Part shown: positions 54,129 to 63,011 of the stretch, in pieces
How positions within the stretch are numbered: position 1 is the stretch's first letter
Layout: each line of letters opens with the position of its first letter
From: Pollutimonas bauzanensis
Lineage (GTDB): Bacteria > Pseudomonadota > Gammaproteobacteria > Burkholderiales > Burkholderiaceae_B
Assembly: GCF_900129885.1 (NCBI RefSeq)
Contig: NZ_FQXE01000004.1
Coordinates: 403,536-467,535, forward strand
Direction: 5' to 3'
Length of the DNA: 64,000 bases
Program-made: the position numbers and the translations under genes
The notes under the pieces: model-generated
Databases searched by the model: none
What the model saw: the letters and a program-made list of their open reading frames with translations, nothing else
What the model was told of the DNA's origin: nothing

Positions 54129-55268
54129 ATGAATATGCAAAAACAACAACATGTTGACAGGAAAACTTATCGGATCGCCGCGATACCCGGGGATGGCATA
54201 GGGAATGAAGTGATGACCGAAGGCCTCAAGGTTATGCGCGCGGCAGCTGCCCGATTCGATATCGACCTTGATTTTGTCTCTTTCGACTGGGCCAATTGCG
54301 ACTATTTTTTGAAGACGGGCAGCATGATGCCAGCCAACTGGAAAGACCTGTTGACTGGCTTTGATTCCATCTACTTCGGCGCGGTGGGATGGCCGGATAA
54401 AGTACCCGATCACATCTCTCTCTGGGGTTCGCTATTGAAGTTCCGGCGCGAGTTCGATCAGTACATAAATTTACGTCCGGTCCGGCTTTTTGAAGGCGTA
54501 CCCTGCCCTCTTGCCCATAAAAAACCGGGAGATATCGACTTTATCGTGGTCCGGGAAAATACCGAAGGCGAATACACGTCACTCGGAGGAAAGATGTTCG
54601 AGGATACCGATAGGGAATTCGTCATACAGGAGTCCATATTCAGCCGCATCGGTACCGACCGGGTCTTGAAATTTGCCTTCGAACTGGCGCAATCCCGGGC
54701 GCGGCGGCGCCTGACCGTCGCGACAAAATCCAATGGCATCGCCATCAGCATGCCTTATTGGGATGAGAGGGCGCATGCCATGGGGGAAAGATTTCCCGAG
54801 GTTGCGGTCGACCTTCAACATATCGATATTCTTGCGGCGCGTTTCGTCCTGCAGCCAGATCGCTTCGATGTGGTTGTCGCTTCCAATTTGTTCGGAGATA
54901 TTCTTTCCGATCTCGGGCCGGCATGTGCTGGAACAATTGGGTTGGCGCCGTCGGCCAACCTGAATCCCGAGCGCCTTTTTCCATCCCTTTTTGAACCGGT
55001 ACATGGATCGGCGCCGGACATTTCCGGCCGGAACATAGCCAATCCTATTGCCATGATATGGTCGGGGGCGCTCATGTTGAATTTCTTCGGAGAAACCGCC
55101 GGCCATCAGCGCAAAAATTTCCGCGAGGCGCATGACGCCGTCCTGCTGGCGATAGAACAGGTGCTTCGGAATGGGCCTCGCACTCCCGACCTGGGAGGAG
55201 CGGCCAGTACTTCCGACATGGGCGACGCTATCGCTCGGCTCGTAAGCGATGGCGACACGCATCGATAA
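54129..55268 (+). CDS. tartrate/D-malate dehydrogenase-type decarboxylating dehydrogenase
   Basis: A 379-aa member of the isocitrate/isopropylmalate dehydrogenase family. It shows IAAIPGDGIGNEVMTEGLKV, YFGAVGWPDKVPDHISLWG, YINLRPVRLFEGVPCPL, VVRENTEGEYTSLGG, TKSNGIAISMPYWDE, NLFGDILSDLG and FEPVHGSAPDISGRNIANP. The PDHISLWG segment is characteristic of tartrate/D-malate dehydrogenases rather than LeuB. It oxidatively decarboxylates a hydroxy-dicarboxylate using NAD. It is the last gene of the GntR-headed set, so the pathway probably ends in pyruvate or an equivalent. Confidence 0.9.
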   Translation: MNMQKQQHVDRKTYRIAAIPGDGIGNEVMTEGLKVMRAAAARFDIDLDFVSFDWANCDYFLKTGSMMPANWKDLLTGFDSIYFGAVGWPDKVPDHISLWGSLLKFRREFDQYINLRPVRLFEGVPCPLAHKKPGDIDFIVVRENTEGEYTSLGGKMFEDTDREFVIQESIFSRIGTDRVLKFAFELAQSRARRRLTVATKSNGIAISMPYWDERAHAMGERFPEVAVDLQHIDILAARFVLQPDRFDVVVASNLFGDILSDLGPACAGTIGLAPSANLNPERLFPSLFEPVHGSAPDISGRNIANPIAMIWSGALMLNFFGETAGHQRKNFREAHDAVLLAIEQVLRNGPRTPDLGGAASTSDMGDAIARLVSDGDTHR

Positions 55269-55277
55269 CTATATCCG

Positions 55278-56219
55278 CTACACCGGCTGCGGCTTGCTTG
55301 CGGCCTGCCGGTTTTCGTAGACCTGTAAATGGCAGTATGCGGCGCGCGTCAAAGGCGCGTCCAGCCCGGCGAGCGCCGCGCGCGCGGCCATGTCGCCGAC
55401 GATGTCATCGGCCTCCAGGCGTGCCACCCCATGCGCAATGTCCCTGGCCATGGAGGCAGCCCAGTCCGAGGCCCGATCCAGCAGGCGGCTCTCCATCCGC
55501 GCCACGACATCCGGCGCCAGCTCGCGCCCGGCGGCGGCCGCAACGCCGCGGCATTCCGCCATCGCCCTGGCCATCAGCGCCCCGCCCTCCCTGGTTGCCA
55601 TGATATCGCCCACCGTGCCGCGCATCAGGCAGGTCATCAAGGCGCCCGTGGCGACCATTACCCATTTGTCCCACAATACCTGTTCGACGTCGTCCGCAAG
55701 CGACCGTACACCCGGCGTGGCCGCAATCAGGGAATGGAAATCGCGGGCCAGCGCCCGCATTTCTTCCGACCGGGCGCCGGCGATGACCACATCGTTGGCC
55801 CCATAGTGATGGATGTCCCCGGCGCTGTCCAGCATGGTGGCGATATACGCCGCTCCGCCCAGCACCCTGGCCTTGCCGAAGCGCGCGTCCAGCCTGTCAT
55901 AGACGGACAGGCCGTTGACGAATGGCAGGATGCCCGTCGATGGGCCGGCCGCCGGCGCAATGGCGGCCATCGCGGAGTCGAGGTCGTAGGCCTTGCAGGC
56001 CAGCAGGATGAGGCTGTAGTCCGCCTTCACGCCGTCGGGGCCTGGCGTGTTCACCTGTCGCCGGAAATTTCCCAGTTCGCTATGGACGACCAGGCCATGG
56101 GCCTGCAAGGCTTTCGCGCGCGCGGGCCGGACAAGAAAGCTGACGTCGGCGCCCGCTTCGATAAGCCGCGCGCCGTAGTAGCCGCCGATGGCGCCGGCGC
56201 CCAGAACGAGTATCTTCAT
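55278..56219 (-). CDS. 2-dehydropantoate 2-reductase-like (PanE/ApbA family)
   Basis: A 313-aa ketopantoate reductase family protein. Motifs are the Rossmann ILVLGAGAIGGYYGARLIEAG, the catalytic Lys region LILLACKAYDL, and the C-terminal helical domain with QVLWDKWVMVATGALMTCLMRGTVGDI. AAGGATC precedes the ATG at 56219. Family members reduce 2-keto acids with NADPH. Paralogues outside pantothenate synthesis are frequent in catabolic islands, so a different keto acid is likely. It lies ten bases from the stop of the opposing dehydrogenase and follows the MATE gene on the same strand. Confidence 0.88.
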   Translation of the reverse strand: MKILVLGAGAIGGYYGARLIEAGADVSFLVRPARAKALQAHGLVVHSELGNFRRQVNTPGPDGVKADYSLILLACKAYDLDSAMAAIAPAAGPSTGILPFVNGLSVYDRLDARFGKARVLGGAAYIATMLDSAGDIHHYGANDVVIAGARSEEMRALARDFHSLIAATPGVRSLADDVEQVLWDKWVMVATGALMTCLMRGTVGDIMATREGGALMARAMAECRGVAAAAGRELAPDVVARMESRLLDRASDWAASMARDIAHGVARLEADDIVGDMAARAALAGLDAPLTRAAYCHLQVYENRQAASKPQPV

Positions 56220-56259
56220 GATTGATCCTTCAAGGTTAAAGTGAATACGCGCACGCCAT

Positions 56260-57678
56260 CTACCCGACAGACCCGGACAATATGGGTTTGCGCAATTGCC
56301 GCCGTCCGAACCAACTGCCGGAGGCAACCGCCCAGACAATGATGATGCCGTACAGGCACATGGCGATGGCCAGCGTCGAGAAAAAAGCGGACATCGAACC
56401 GGTAAGGGAAAGCACCAGCCCGCCGGCGCCCGCGCAGACCAGCAGCCGCAGCAGGCCCGCCAGCAGCGGCCATTTCAGCCGGCCAGCGCCTTGCGATGCG
56501 AAATAAAGGGAAAAGCCCAGGCCGAAGAATCCGTAGAATGGCCCGACAATGCGCAGGTACGCCGCGCCGGTGTTCAGCATGCTCTCGTCCACGCCAAAAA
56601 GCCGCAGCCATGCATAAGGCCAGACCGCGGCCGCGATGCCGACGGCTTCCGTCAACAGAAAAGCCATCGCTCCGCCCACCAGGGCAATATGCAGCGCCCG
56701 CTCGCGCTGGCCCGCCCCGATGTTGGAACCCACCATTGCCACCATGGGCGCGCCCAGTCCGAAAGCGATAGGCAGGAGGAAGTACTCGAGGCGCACAGCC
56801 GTTCCATAGCCGGCCAGCGCCGCGGTGCCCGCGTAGCTTCCCACCAGGGCGGTGGTCAGGGCGATAATGGCATTGGTCAATACCGAATTGAATGAAGCCA
56901 GCCCGCCGACAAGCAGGATGCCGCGCATCAATCCAAGGCGCAGGCGCCCCAGAACCAGCCTTGCGGCGTTTTTGCCAGACAGGCAATACCAGCCCAGTAT
57001 CACGGTGCCCACGCCGTAGTAAACGAGCAGCGCCCAGCCGCCGCCCGCCACGCCCAATTCGGGAAACGGGCCAATGCCGAAGATCAGGCATGGTGAAATC
57101 GGGATGAGCACCAGCGCCCCGCCGCAGATCACCGCCCCCGGAACCAGCATGTTTCCCGTGCCGCGGATGACACTGGCGAACGCGTTCATCAGCCACAGCA
57201 GGACAATGCCGCCGAAAATCACATTGGAATAGGACAAGGCGGCGTCGAGCGCCGCCCCGTCGGCCCCAAGGGCCCGATAGAGTTGCGGGCCGAACCACAG
57301 CAGAAGAATGGAGAAGACCACCCCCAGGCCGGCATTCAATACCACGGCGTGCAGCACCAGCTGATTGGCTTCGGCCGTCCGCCCGGCGCCCAGCGTGCGC
57401 GCGACCGCCGAAGAAATGCCTCCGCCCATGGCGCCCTGGGACATATTCTGCATCAGCATCAGGACTGGAACCACGACGGCCACCCCGGCGAGCACCTCGG
57501 TGCCCAGTTTTGCCAGAAACCAGGTCTCTATCAAGCCCGTGGTGGACTGCGCGAGCATCATCAGCACATTCGGCCACCCCAGCCGCAGCAGGGTCGGGAC
57601 TATCGGCCCTTCCAGCATGGCGCGCAGCCTGGGATTGGCCGTGCGCTTCTCGGTGGCTGGGGCGGGACTCGTGGACAT
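56260..57678 (-). CDS. MATE-family multidrug/metabolite exporter
   Basis: A 472-aa inner-membrane antiporter with about 12 hydrophobic segments in two similar halves. The N-half has LGWPNVLMMLAQSTTGLIETWFLAKLG and the C-half GAPMVAMVGSNIGAGQRERA. It exports cationic or organic compounds using a Na+ or H+ gradient. A longer open frame in another reading register over the same stretch is spurious. It is divergent from the MarR gene, with a perfect inverted repeat between them. Confidence 0.92.
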   Translation of the reverse strand: MSTSPAPATEKRTANPRLRAMLEGPIVPTLLRLGWPNVLMMLAQSTTGLIETWFLAKLGTEVLAGVAVVVPVLMLMQNMSQGAMGGGISSAVARTLGAGRTAEANQLVLHAVVLNAGLGVVFSILLLWFGPQLYRALGADGAALDAALSYSNVIFGGIVLLWLMNAFASVIRGTGNMLVPGAVICGGALVLIPISPCLIFGIGPFPELGVAGGGWALLVYYGVGTVILGWYCLSGKNAARLVLGRLRLGLMRGILLVGGLASFNSVLTNAIIALTTALVGSYAGTAALAGYGTAVRLEYFLLPIAFGLGAPMVAMVGSNIGAGQRERALHIALVGGAMAFLLTEAVGIAAAVWPYAWLRLFGVDESMLNTGAAYLRIVGPFYGFFGLGFSLYFASQGAGRLKWPLLAGLLRLLVCAGAGGLVLSLTGSMSAFFSTLAIAMCLYGIIIVWAVASGSWFGRRQLRKPILSGSVG

Positions 57679-57734
57679 TGCGGCTGGCCTTGGGCATTGA
57701 TTTTTCGCAGCGCCTCAATCGGGACAGCATCCAG

Positions 57735-57784
57735 GTATTGGCATATGCAGGTATATTCCGGAATTTACAGGCATATGCCAATAC
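57735..57784. promoter_or_regulatory. long perfect inverted repeat between MATE and MarR genes
   Basis: Two perfect 14-base arms, GTATTGGCATATGC (57735-57748) and GCATATGCCAATAC (57771-57784), separated by 22 bases. Each arm itself contains the 8-base palindrome GCATATGC, so this is probably a pair of MarR operators. It lies between the divergent MATE and MarR genes. Confidence 0.7.
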
Positions 57785-57883
57785 TTGTCAACATGCAGTA
57801 AACTTCGTCCTGCCCGACGCGCCGATGCCATCCCGGACTTGCAGCGACCGTCGCAAACCACGCCACACCCCTGCGGAATCGCT

Positions 57884-58342
57884 ATGCCCGAATCGATTAT
57901 CAAAGACCCCAATTTGTGCAATGGCGCAGCCCTGCGCAAGGCAACCCGGCGCATCACACAGCTTTACGACTCGGTGCTGGCGCCCTGCGGGCTGCGCGTG
58001 TCGCAACGTTCCATCCTTGTTCACGTCGACAGGGCCGGCAATCCCACCATGACGGATCTCGCCCGCGCCATGGTGCTGGACCGCTCGGCGCTGGCCCATA
58101 ACCTGAAACCGCTGGAGCGCGACGGCTACGTCGTCCAGGAACGCGATGAACAGGACGGCCGCAGCAGGCGTGTGCGCCTTACCCCGCTGGGGCGGCAAAA
58201 ACTGACCGAGTCCACCCGTCTCTGGCGCCAGGCGCAGAAGCGATTCGAGACCGCTTATGGCGCGGATCGGGCGGCGGCATTGCGCGCAGCATTGTCCGAT
58301 ATCTACTCGGACGACTTCACGGCTGCCTTCAACAGGCCCTGA
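57884..58342 (+). CDS. MarR-family transcriptional regulator
   Basis: A 152-aa regulator with the MarR winged helix: CGLRVSQRSILVHVDRAGNPTMTDLARAMVLDRSALAHNLKPLERDGYVVQERDEQDGRSRRVRLTPLGRQKL. The wing DEQDGRSRRVRLT is typical. The ATG at 57884 matches the family N-terminus; the in-frame TTG at 57785 would place coding sequence beside the operator and is unlikely. It probably represses the divergent MATE exporter in response to the exported compound. Confidence 0.9.
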   Translation: MPESIIKDPNLCNGAALRKATRRITQLYDSVLAPCGLRVSQRSILVHVDRAGNPTMTDLARAMVLDRSALAHNLKPLERDGYVVQERDEQDGRSRRVRLTPLGRQKLTESTRLWRQAQKRFETAYGADRAAALRAALSDIYSDDFTAAFNRP

Positions 58343-58392
58343 CCCGCCGCGGCCTCTGGGTCGGGCTATTCTTGACGATTGAAAAAATATCT

Positions 58393-58640
58393 GCCTGTGG
58401 ACAAGTACAGGAGAGGCTCCTTGTGCACAGCCTGTGGACAGCCGCGGAACAACCCGGCCGTTTCAACTCCGCCAAAAAGTTATGCCCGTTTCATCCACGC
58501 TGAAAACACAAGTTGTGCGTGTCGGAAAAACCCCGCAAGCGCTTGAATTCAAAAACACTATCGAGGTTGTTCCAGTTATCCACAGACACCCATTAGTATT
58601 AGTCTTTATATATAGAAAAGATAGCAAACAAAACAGCAAT
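58393..58640. other. origin-like module A with DnaA boxes
   Basis: The non-coding gap 58343-58873 contains a perfect DnaA box TTATCCACA (58576-58584). Several one-mismatch boxes lie upstream (TGTGGACAA near 58396, TTGTGCACA near 58422, TGTGGACAG near 58433). A TTAGTATTAGTCTTTATA stretch and an AT-rich run follow the perfect box. The module is homologous to the one at 60743. A 45-base core (58566-58610) matches 60917-60961 at 44 positions. This is a strong candidate part of the chromosomal replication origin. Confidence 0.7.
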
Positions 58641-58873
58641 ACCGCTATTCCCCGTCCAAACCGCCAGCCCCAAAACGGGGCAAAAGCGCAGGTATACTGC
58701 TGGCAAGAGAGGACGGCACGAAACCAGTCCGATCGAAATTCCCGGATAGTGGTCACGTTTCCTTCATTGCGGTTTATGATCGGATAAAACTGCATTTTTG
58801 CGCCCCACAGCGCCCGGCTTCTTGTCGTTTCCGGCAAACGGCAAGGCCGATCACGGAAACCGACTCACTATCT

Positions 58874-59926
58874 ATGCATCTGGTACAACGCCTTCCCGAA
58901 AATCCTCTGGACATCATCGGCGACATTCACGGCGAATATTCCGCGCTGCTCGCGCTGCTGGGCCGCCTGGGCTACGACAAGCATGGCAGGCACAGCAAGG
59001 ATAGAAAACTGGTGTTCGTGGGCGATTTGTGCGATCGCGGCCCGGACAGCCAGGGCGTTATCGAACTCGTCCAACACCTGATCCAGCAGGGCAATGCCCA
59101 GGCCGTGCTGGGCAATCATGAAATCAATTTGCTGATCGACGACGTCAAAGACGGTTCGGGCTGGTTTTTCGATGAGCGCTACGAACGCGATCTGAAAAAC
59201 TATGCGCCGTTTCGCCGCACGCCGCCTGGACAGCGCGAGGCCGTAAGAAGCTTTCTGCGTGGCCTGCCCATAGTCCTGCAGCGCGACGACATCAGGGTCG
59301 TGCACGCCGCCTGGACAGACCCCACGATAGAAGCCATCAGCGCGGTGCCGATAGGAAATATCGTGGAGCAGTTCAGGATCTGGGACAGGCTCGCGCAGGC
59401 CACCGCCAATGCTTCGGGCTTGTACCAGCGCTACCTGGATGAGAAAAAGCAATGGGCGAAAGAACTGGAAGACGAGCATACCCCTCCCCCGTTCCTGCAT
59501 TCCATCGCCGAATACGAGGCCACACAGCAAATGGTCAACCCTCTGAAGGTGCTGACCTCGGGTGTCGAACAAAAGGCCGCCACGCCCTTTTTTGCCGGCA
59601 ACCGGTGGCGATTTTCCGACCGGGTAAGCTGGTGGGACGACTATGCCGATACCGTTCCCGTCGTTATCGGCCATTATTGGCGCATGCATCGCCCGCAAAG
59701 CGGACAAATGTCGCCCCGCTATAGCCAGCTCTTCAAGGATATCGCGCCCATGGCATGGCACGGAAAGAACCATAATGTGTTCTGCGTGGACTTTTCGGTG
59801 GGCGCGAGATGGCGCGATCGGAAGGTCAATCGCGCCATAGACCAGTCACGCTTCAAACTTGCCGCCTTGCAATGGCCCGAGAACCAGGTGGTTTTCGATA
59901 CCGGCGAGGTATTTTCCACTCATTGA
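58874..59926 (+). CDS. PPP-family metallophosphatase
   Basis: A 350-aa calcineurin-like phosphoesterase. The metal-binding motifs are GDIHG (16-20), GDLCDRG (50-56) and GNHE (80-83), with later VVHAAW and VIGHYW histidines. Bacterial PPP enzymes act on phosphoproteins or nucleotides such as Ap4A. The exact substrate is not shown by motifs. It stands between the two origin-like modules and is followed closely by the PaiB-like gene. Confidence 0.9.
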   Translation: MHLVQRLPENPLDIIGDIHGEYSALLALLGRLGYDKHGRHSKDRKLVFVGDLCDRGPDSQGVIELVQHLIQQGNAQAVLGNHEINLLIDDVKDGSGWFFDERYERDLKNYAPFRRTPPGQREAVRSFLRGLPIVLQRDDIRVVHAAWTDPTIEAISAVPIGNIVEQFRIWDRLAQATANASGLYQRYLDEKKQWAKELEDEHTPPPFLHSIAEYEATQQMVNPLKVLTSGVEQKAATPFFAGNRWRFSDRVSWWDDYADTVPVVIGHYWRMHRPQSGQMSPRYSQLFKDIAPMAWHGKNHNVFCVDFSVGARWRDRKVNRAIDQSRFKLAALQWPENQVVFDTGEVFSTH

Positions 59927-59940
59927 CCGCAACAGGCCCC

Positions 59941-60603
59941 ATGTACACGCCCAGCGCATTTGAACTCACCGACCCTGATTCACAACGGCAATTCATCGAC
60001 CATTATCCTCTGGGTACGCTCGTGGTCCAGGAAAAAGGCGATCTGCTTGCCACGCATTTGCCATTTCTGCAGCAGCCGGAGCCGGCCCAGGGCGCCGGGC
60101 TGCTGCAGGCCCACATCGCCAGGAACAACGCGGAATTCGCCTGTCTGCCGGACGGCACCGCGGTGCTGGCGGTTTTTCAAGGACCCCATGCGTATATCTC
60201 GCCTTCCTGGTATCCGACCAAGGCGAGCACGCAAGGCAAGGCTGTGCCGACCTGGAATTATGTATCGGTGCATGTGCACGGAAAGCTGACGGTCAAGACC
60301 GATCCTGCATGGCTGCTGGTGCACCTTGAGCGGCAGACTGCGCGCTATGAGCAGGGCCGGCCCGACCCGTGGTCTATACACGATGCCCCGCGCGACTATA
60401 TCGACACGATGCTGCAGCATATCGTGGGCCTGGAAATCAGCATCGAGCGCATCGAAGGCAAGGCCAAGCTCAGCCAGAACCGGCCCCTTGCCGACAGACA
60501 GGGCGTCATCCATGGCCTGACGGACCCGCTGCAGCCTTCTATAGGCTCCGTGTTCAATGGCGAGATCGCCCGCTTGATGCGGAACAGCCTGAAGCCTGAT
60601 TAA
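59941..60603 (+). CDS. FMN-binding negative transcriptional regulator family (PaiB-like)
   Basis: A 220-aa PaiB-family protein. It begins MYTPSAFELTDPDSQRQFID and has GTLVVQEKGDLLATHLPFL, LQAHIARNNAEF, FQGPHAYISPSWYPTK and VPTWNYVSVHVHGKL, typical of this flavin-binding split-barrel family. The family name comes from Bacillus; direct DNA binding is doubtful and a flavin-dependent or haem-handling role is possible. The start is 15 bases after the phosphatase stop, so the two are probably co-transcribed. Confidence 0.9.
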   Translation: MYTPSAFELTDPDSQRQFIDHYPLGTLVVQEKGDLLATHLPFLQQPEPAQGAGLLQAHIARNNAEFACLPDGTAVLAVFQGPHAYISPSWYPTKASTQGKAVPTWNYVSVHVHGKLTVKTDPAWLLVHLERQTARYEQGRPDPWSIHDAPRDYIDTMLQHIVGLEISIERIEGKAKLSQNRPLADRQGVIHGLTDPLQPSIGSVFNGEIARLMRNSLKPD

Positions 60604-60742
60604 GCCCCTGCGCGGCGTGGTTTGCCTTCGCTTTGCCCCATGCATGTAAAGGATGCCGCCCGCGCCTGAAAGTTCCAGCGGCATCGCGTTTACGTTATGT
60701 AACAAAATAAAAACCGTTATAAAACCGGCCGCGCAAATATTT

Positions 60743-60985
60743 CCTCTGTGGATAACTACTAAGGCGAGCGGCTGTGCATAGCCTGTGGATGAGCGCGGCA
60801 TAAGCCCTGGTTTTCTCTGGCCCTCGAAAGTTATGCCTATTCCATCCACTCGGAAAACAGAGCTTGTCCTTATCGAAAAAGATGCGCAAGTGTATGAATC
60901 CAAAGGCCTGATTGCAGTTGTTCCAGTTATCCACAGACACCCATTAGTATCAGTCTTTATAAATAACAAAAATAATAAACAACCA
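60743..60985. other. origin-like module B with DnaA boxes
   Basis: A second module homologous to 58393-58640. Perfect DnaA boxes are TGTGGATAA (60747-60755, reverse) and TTATCCACA (60927-60935). One-mismatch boxes are TGTGCATAG (60773-60781) and TGTGGATGA (60784-60792). The segment 60917-60961 repeats the 45-base core of module A with one mismatch, followed by an AT-rich run. The rest of the 60604-61116 gap shows no gene. Confidence 0.7.
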
Positions 60986-61116
60986 AAGTGGAAGCCTCGT
61001 ATGGCGCGCCAGGGCTGCTTGCCCTGGCACCGGGATGGGCATGTATACTTCGGTCATTCGCTGGCATGAGGCTTTGCGCTGAACCAGGATTCGGGTCCTG
61101 TTCACAGGCAAGACAT

Positions 61117-61141
61117 AAAAAGCCCCGCTCGCGGCGGGGCT
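61117..61141 (-). terminator. intrinsic terminator of the aminotransferase gene
   Basis: Read on the minus strand, the perfect stem AGCCCCGC / GCGGGGCT is followed by a run of T (the AAAAA at 61117-61121 on the plus strand). It sits 20 bases after the stop of the minus-strand aminotransferase. Confidence 0.85.
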
Positions 61142-61161
61142 GGGGATGGGCGGGGCGGCGG

Positions 61162-62331
61162 TCAAACGATGGCGAGTTTGGCCAAGGCGGCATCCAGGGT
61201 GTGGTCTTGCTTGGCGAAGCAGAATCGGACCAGCTGGTGATTCGATTCCTTGGCGTCCGGCTGCCGATAAAAGGCGGAAATCGGAATGACGCCCACGCCA
61301 TGCGTCGTGGTCAGCCATCGTGCGAACTCGGCTTCGGGGAGGTCGGATATCGCGCTGTAGTCGGCCAGCAGGAAGAAAGTGCCTTGGCTGGGCATGGGAA
61401 CAAAGCGGGTCTTCGCCAGGCCTCGAGCCAGCCTGTCGCGTTTTTCCTGATAAAAATCCGACAGCTCCATATAAGGTTTCGGATCTTTCATATAGTGGGC
61501 CAGGGCCACCTGCATCGGGGAGCTCACCGTAAACACCATGAACTGATGAACCTTGCGCATTTCGGCCGAGATGTGCTTGGGGGCGCAGCAATAGCCCACT
61601 TTCCATCCAGTGGTGTGGTAGGTTTTGCCGAAAGATGAAATGACGATGGCGTTGGCTGCGATGGACTCCCTGCGCGCCAGGCTTTGGTGTTGTTGACCAT
61701 CGAAAATTATGTGCTCATACACCTCGTCGGACAAAAGCATGATGCCGGTTTCATCCACAATGCGCTCGAGCCAGTCCAGGTCGCTTTCCTGAAGGTTGAT
61801 GCCCGTCGGGTTGTGCGGGAAGTTGATGATCAGCATGCTCGTTGCAGGCGTAATGGCGTCGCGCACATGCTGCCAGTCGACACGGTATAAAGGGGTCTGC
61901 TCGGTCGGCGGCAGCATGGCCACGATAACGGGCGTGCCGCCCGCCAGCTGTATGGCGGGAATGTACAGATCGTAAAACGGTTCGATGACCAATACTTCGT
62001 CGCCGGGCTTCACGAAAGCCAGAATGCTGGCCATCAGGGCCTCGCTCGCGCCGCTGGTCACGGTTACCTCGGTGTCGGGGTCATAGTAGTGGCCATACAG
62101 CGCTTGCGTCTTGGCGGAGATGCCCTGGCGCAAGGCGGGGATACCGGCCATGGGGGGATATTGGTTGTGTCCCTCCTGCATCGCCCTGTTGACCTCGCTT
62201 AGCAGCGCGGCGGCCGGATTGAAGTCCGGGAAGCCCTGCCCCAGGTTGATCGCTTTGTGTTCAGTGGCCAGTTGGCTCATGATGGTGAAAATGGTCGTGC
62301 CTACACCGGGCAGCTTGGATTGGAAATTCAT
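61162..62331 (-). CDS. PLP-dependent class I/II aminotransferase (methionine aminotransferase-like)
   Basis: A 389-aa fold-type I aminotransferase. It shows INLGQGFPDFNPAAALL, VTSGASEALMASILAFVKPGDEVLVIEPFYDLY, NFPHNPTGINL, LLSDEVYEHIIFDG, the Schiff-base Lys in SSFGKTYHTTGWKVGYC and a C-terminal LVRFCFAKQD with the substrate-binding Arg. Layout and wording match YbdL-type methionine/kynurenine aminotransferases. It ends at a clear terminator and stands alone between an origin-like module and the cold-shock gene, so it looks like a core gene. Confidence 0.9.
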   Translation of the reverse strand: MNFQSKLPGVGTTIFTIMSQLATEHKAINLGQGFPDFNPAAALLSEVNRAMQEGHNQYPPMAGIPALRQGISAKTQALYGHYYDPDTEVTVTSGASEALMASILAFVKPGDEVLVIEPFYDLYIPAIQLAGGTPVIVAMLPPTEQTPLYRVDWQHVRDAITPATSMLIINFPHNPTGINLQESDLDWLERIVDETGIMLLSDEVYEHIIFDGQQHQSLARRESIAANAIVISSFGKTYHTTGWKVGYCCAPKHISAEMRKVHQFMVFTVSSPMQVALAHYMKDPKPYMELSDFYQEKRDRLARGLAKTRFVPMPSQGTFFLLADYSAISDLPEAEFARWLTTTHGVGVIPISAFYRQPDAKESNHQLVRFCFAKQDHTLDAALAKLAIV

Positions 62332-62639
62332 GTTATGGCTTGTGTGGGGTTGAAAAATTCAGGAGGCCAGGGCTTACCTTAGCGGTAAATTCAAAAAAGC
62401 GGCCTTGCGGCTTGTGCATGCAGGAAAAATACCACACTGGGGTAAACAAGTATTTGATAAAGCATTCCGGCGTGGTTATGCTCATGCTTGCTTTGTAATC
62501 AAGTCGTGCGCAGGCATCGCGGTTGGTAATCATAAACTTTAAGTGTCAAATAATTGGCGCCTGTTGTGTGTGGTGAGGTCGTTTTTGTCAGTGTCCTTGG
62601 TACATGGCTTTTTTGTTTACTTTTAGGACGCTACGCATC

Positions 62640-62846
62640 ATGGCTCAGAAGGGCAAAGTTAAATGGTTCAATGCCGATAAAGGCTTTGGTTTTATTACTC
62701 CGGACGAAGGCGGCGCTGATGTGTTTGCCCATTTCTCGGCAATCGAAGGCCGCGGTTATCGCAGCTTGAACGAAGGCCAGGAAGTAGAGTTCGAGGTCAA
62801 AGATGGCCCCAAGGGGCTGCAAGCGGCGGAAATTCGCCCGCTGTAA
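62640..62846 (+). CDS. cold-shock domain protein (CspA family)
   Basis: A 68-aa single cold-shock domain. It has [19 protein letters not shown] with RNP-1 KGFGFI (14-19) and RNP-2 VFAHF (28-32), ending in AAEIRPL. It binds single-stranded RNA/DNA and melts RNA structures. AGGACGC precedes the ATG at 62640; the frame extending to 62604 adds an unrelated tail. The roughly 300-base gap upstream probably holds its promoter and leader; no other gene is seen there. Confidence 0.96.
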   Translation: MAQKGKVKWFNADKGFGFITPDEGGADVFAHFSAIEGRGYRSLNEGQEVEFEVKDGPKGLQAAEIRPL

Positions 62847-62876
62847 ATATATCTGCTGTATAGCTGGTTCAAATTG

Positions 62877-62911
62877 TAAAACGCCCCGCTTCCGAGCGCG
62901 GGCGTTTTTTT
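62877..62911 (+). terminator. intrinsic terminator of the cold-shock gene
   Basis: A GC-rich hairpin, ACGCCCCGC paired with GCGGGCGT (one bulged base) across a short loop, is followed by a run of seven T. It starts about 30 bases after the csp stop. Confidence 0.88.
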
Positions 62912-63011
62912 ATTGGCCGGCGCGATTGACTGGTCTTGCTGATTATCCGATGTCTTGGAAGCATGCTTCTTCGGGAGACTCGGCGGCTGGAAGCGGAAAT
63001 TTATACTCTCC

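Noticed and set aside
56216..57781. 521-residue minus-strand frame overlapping the MATE gene
   Set aside because: It lies in another register and lacks hydrophobic segments, whereas the frame 56260-57678 has clear MATE helices.
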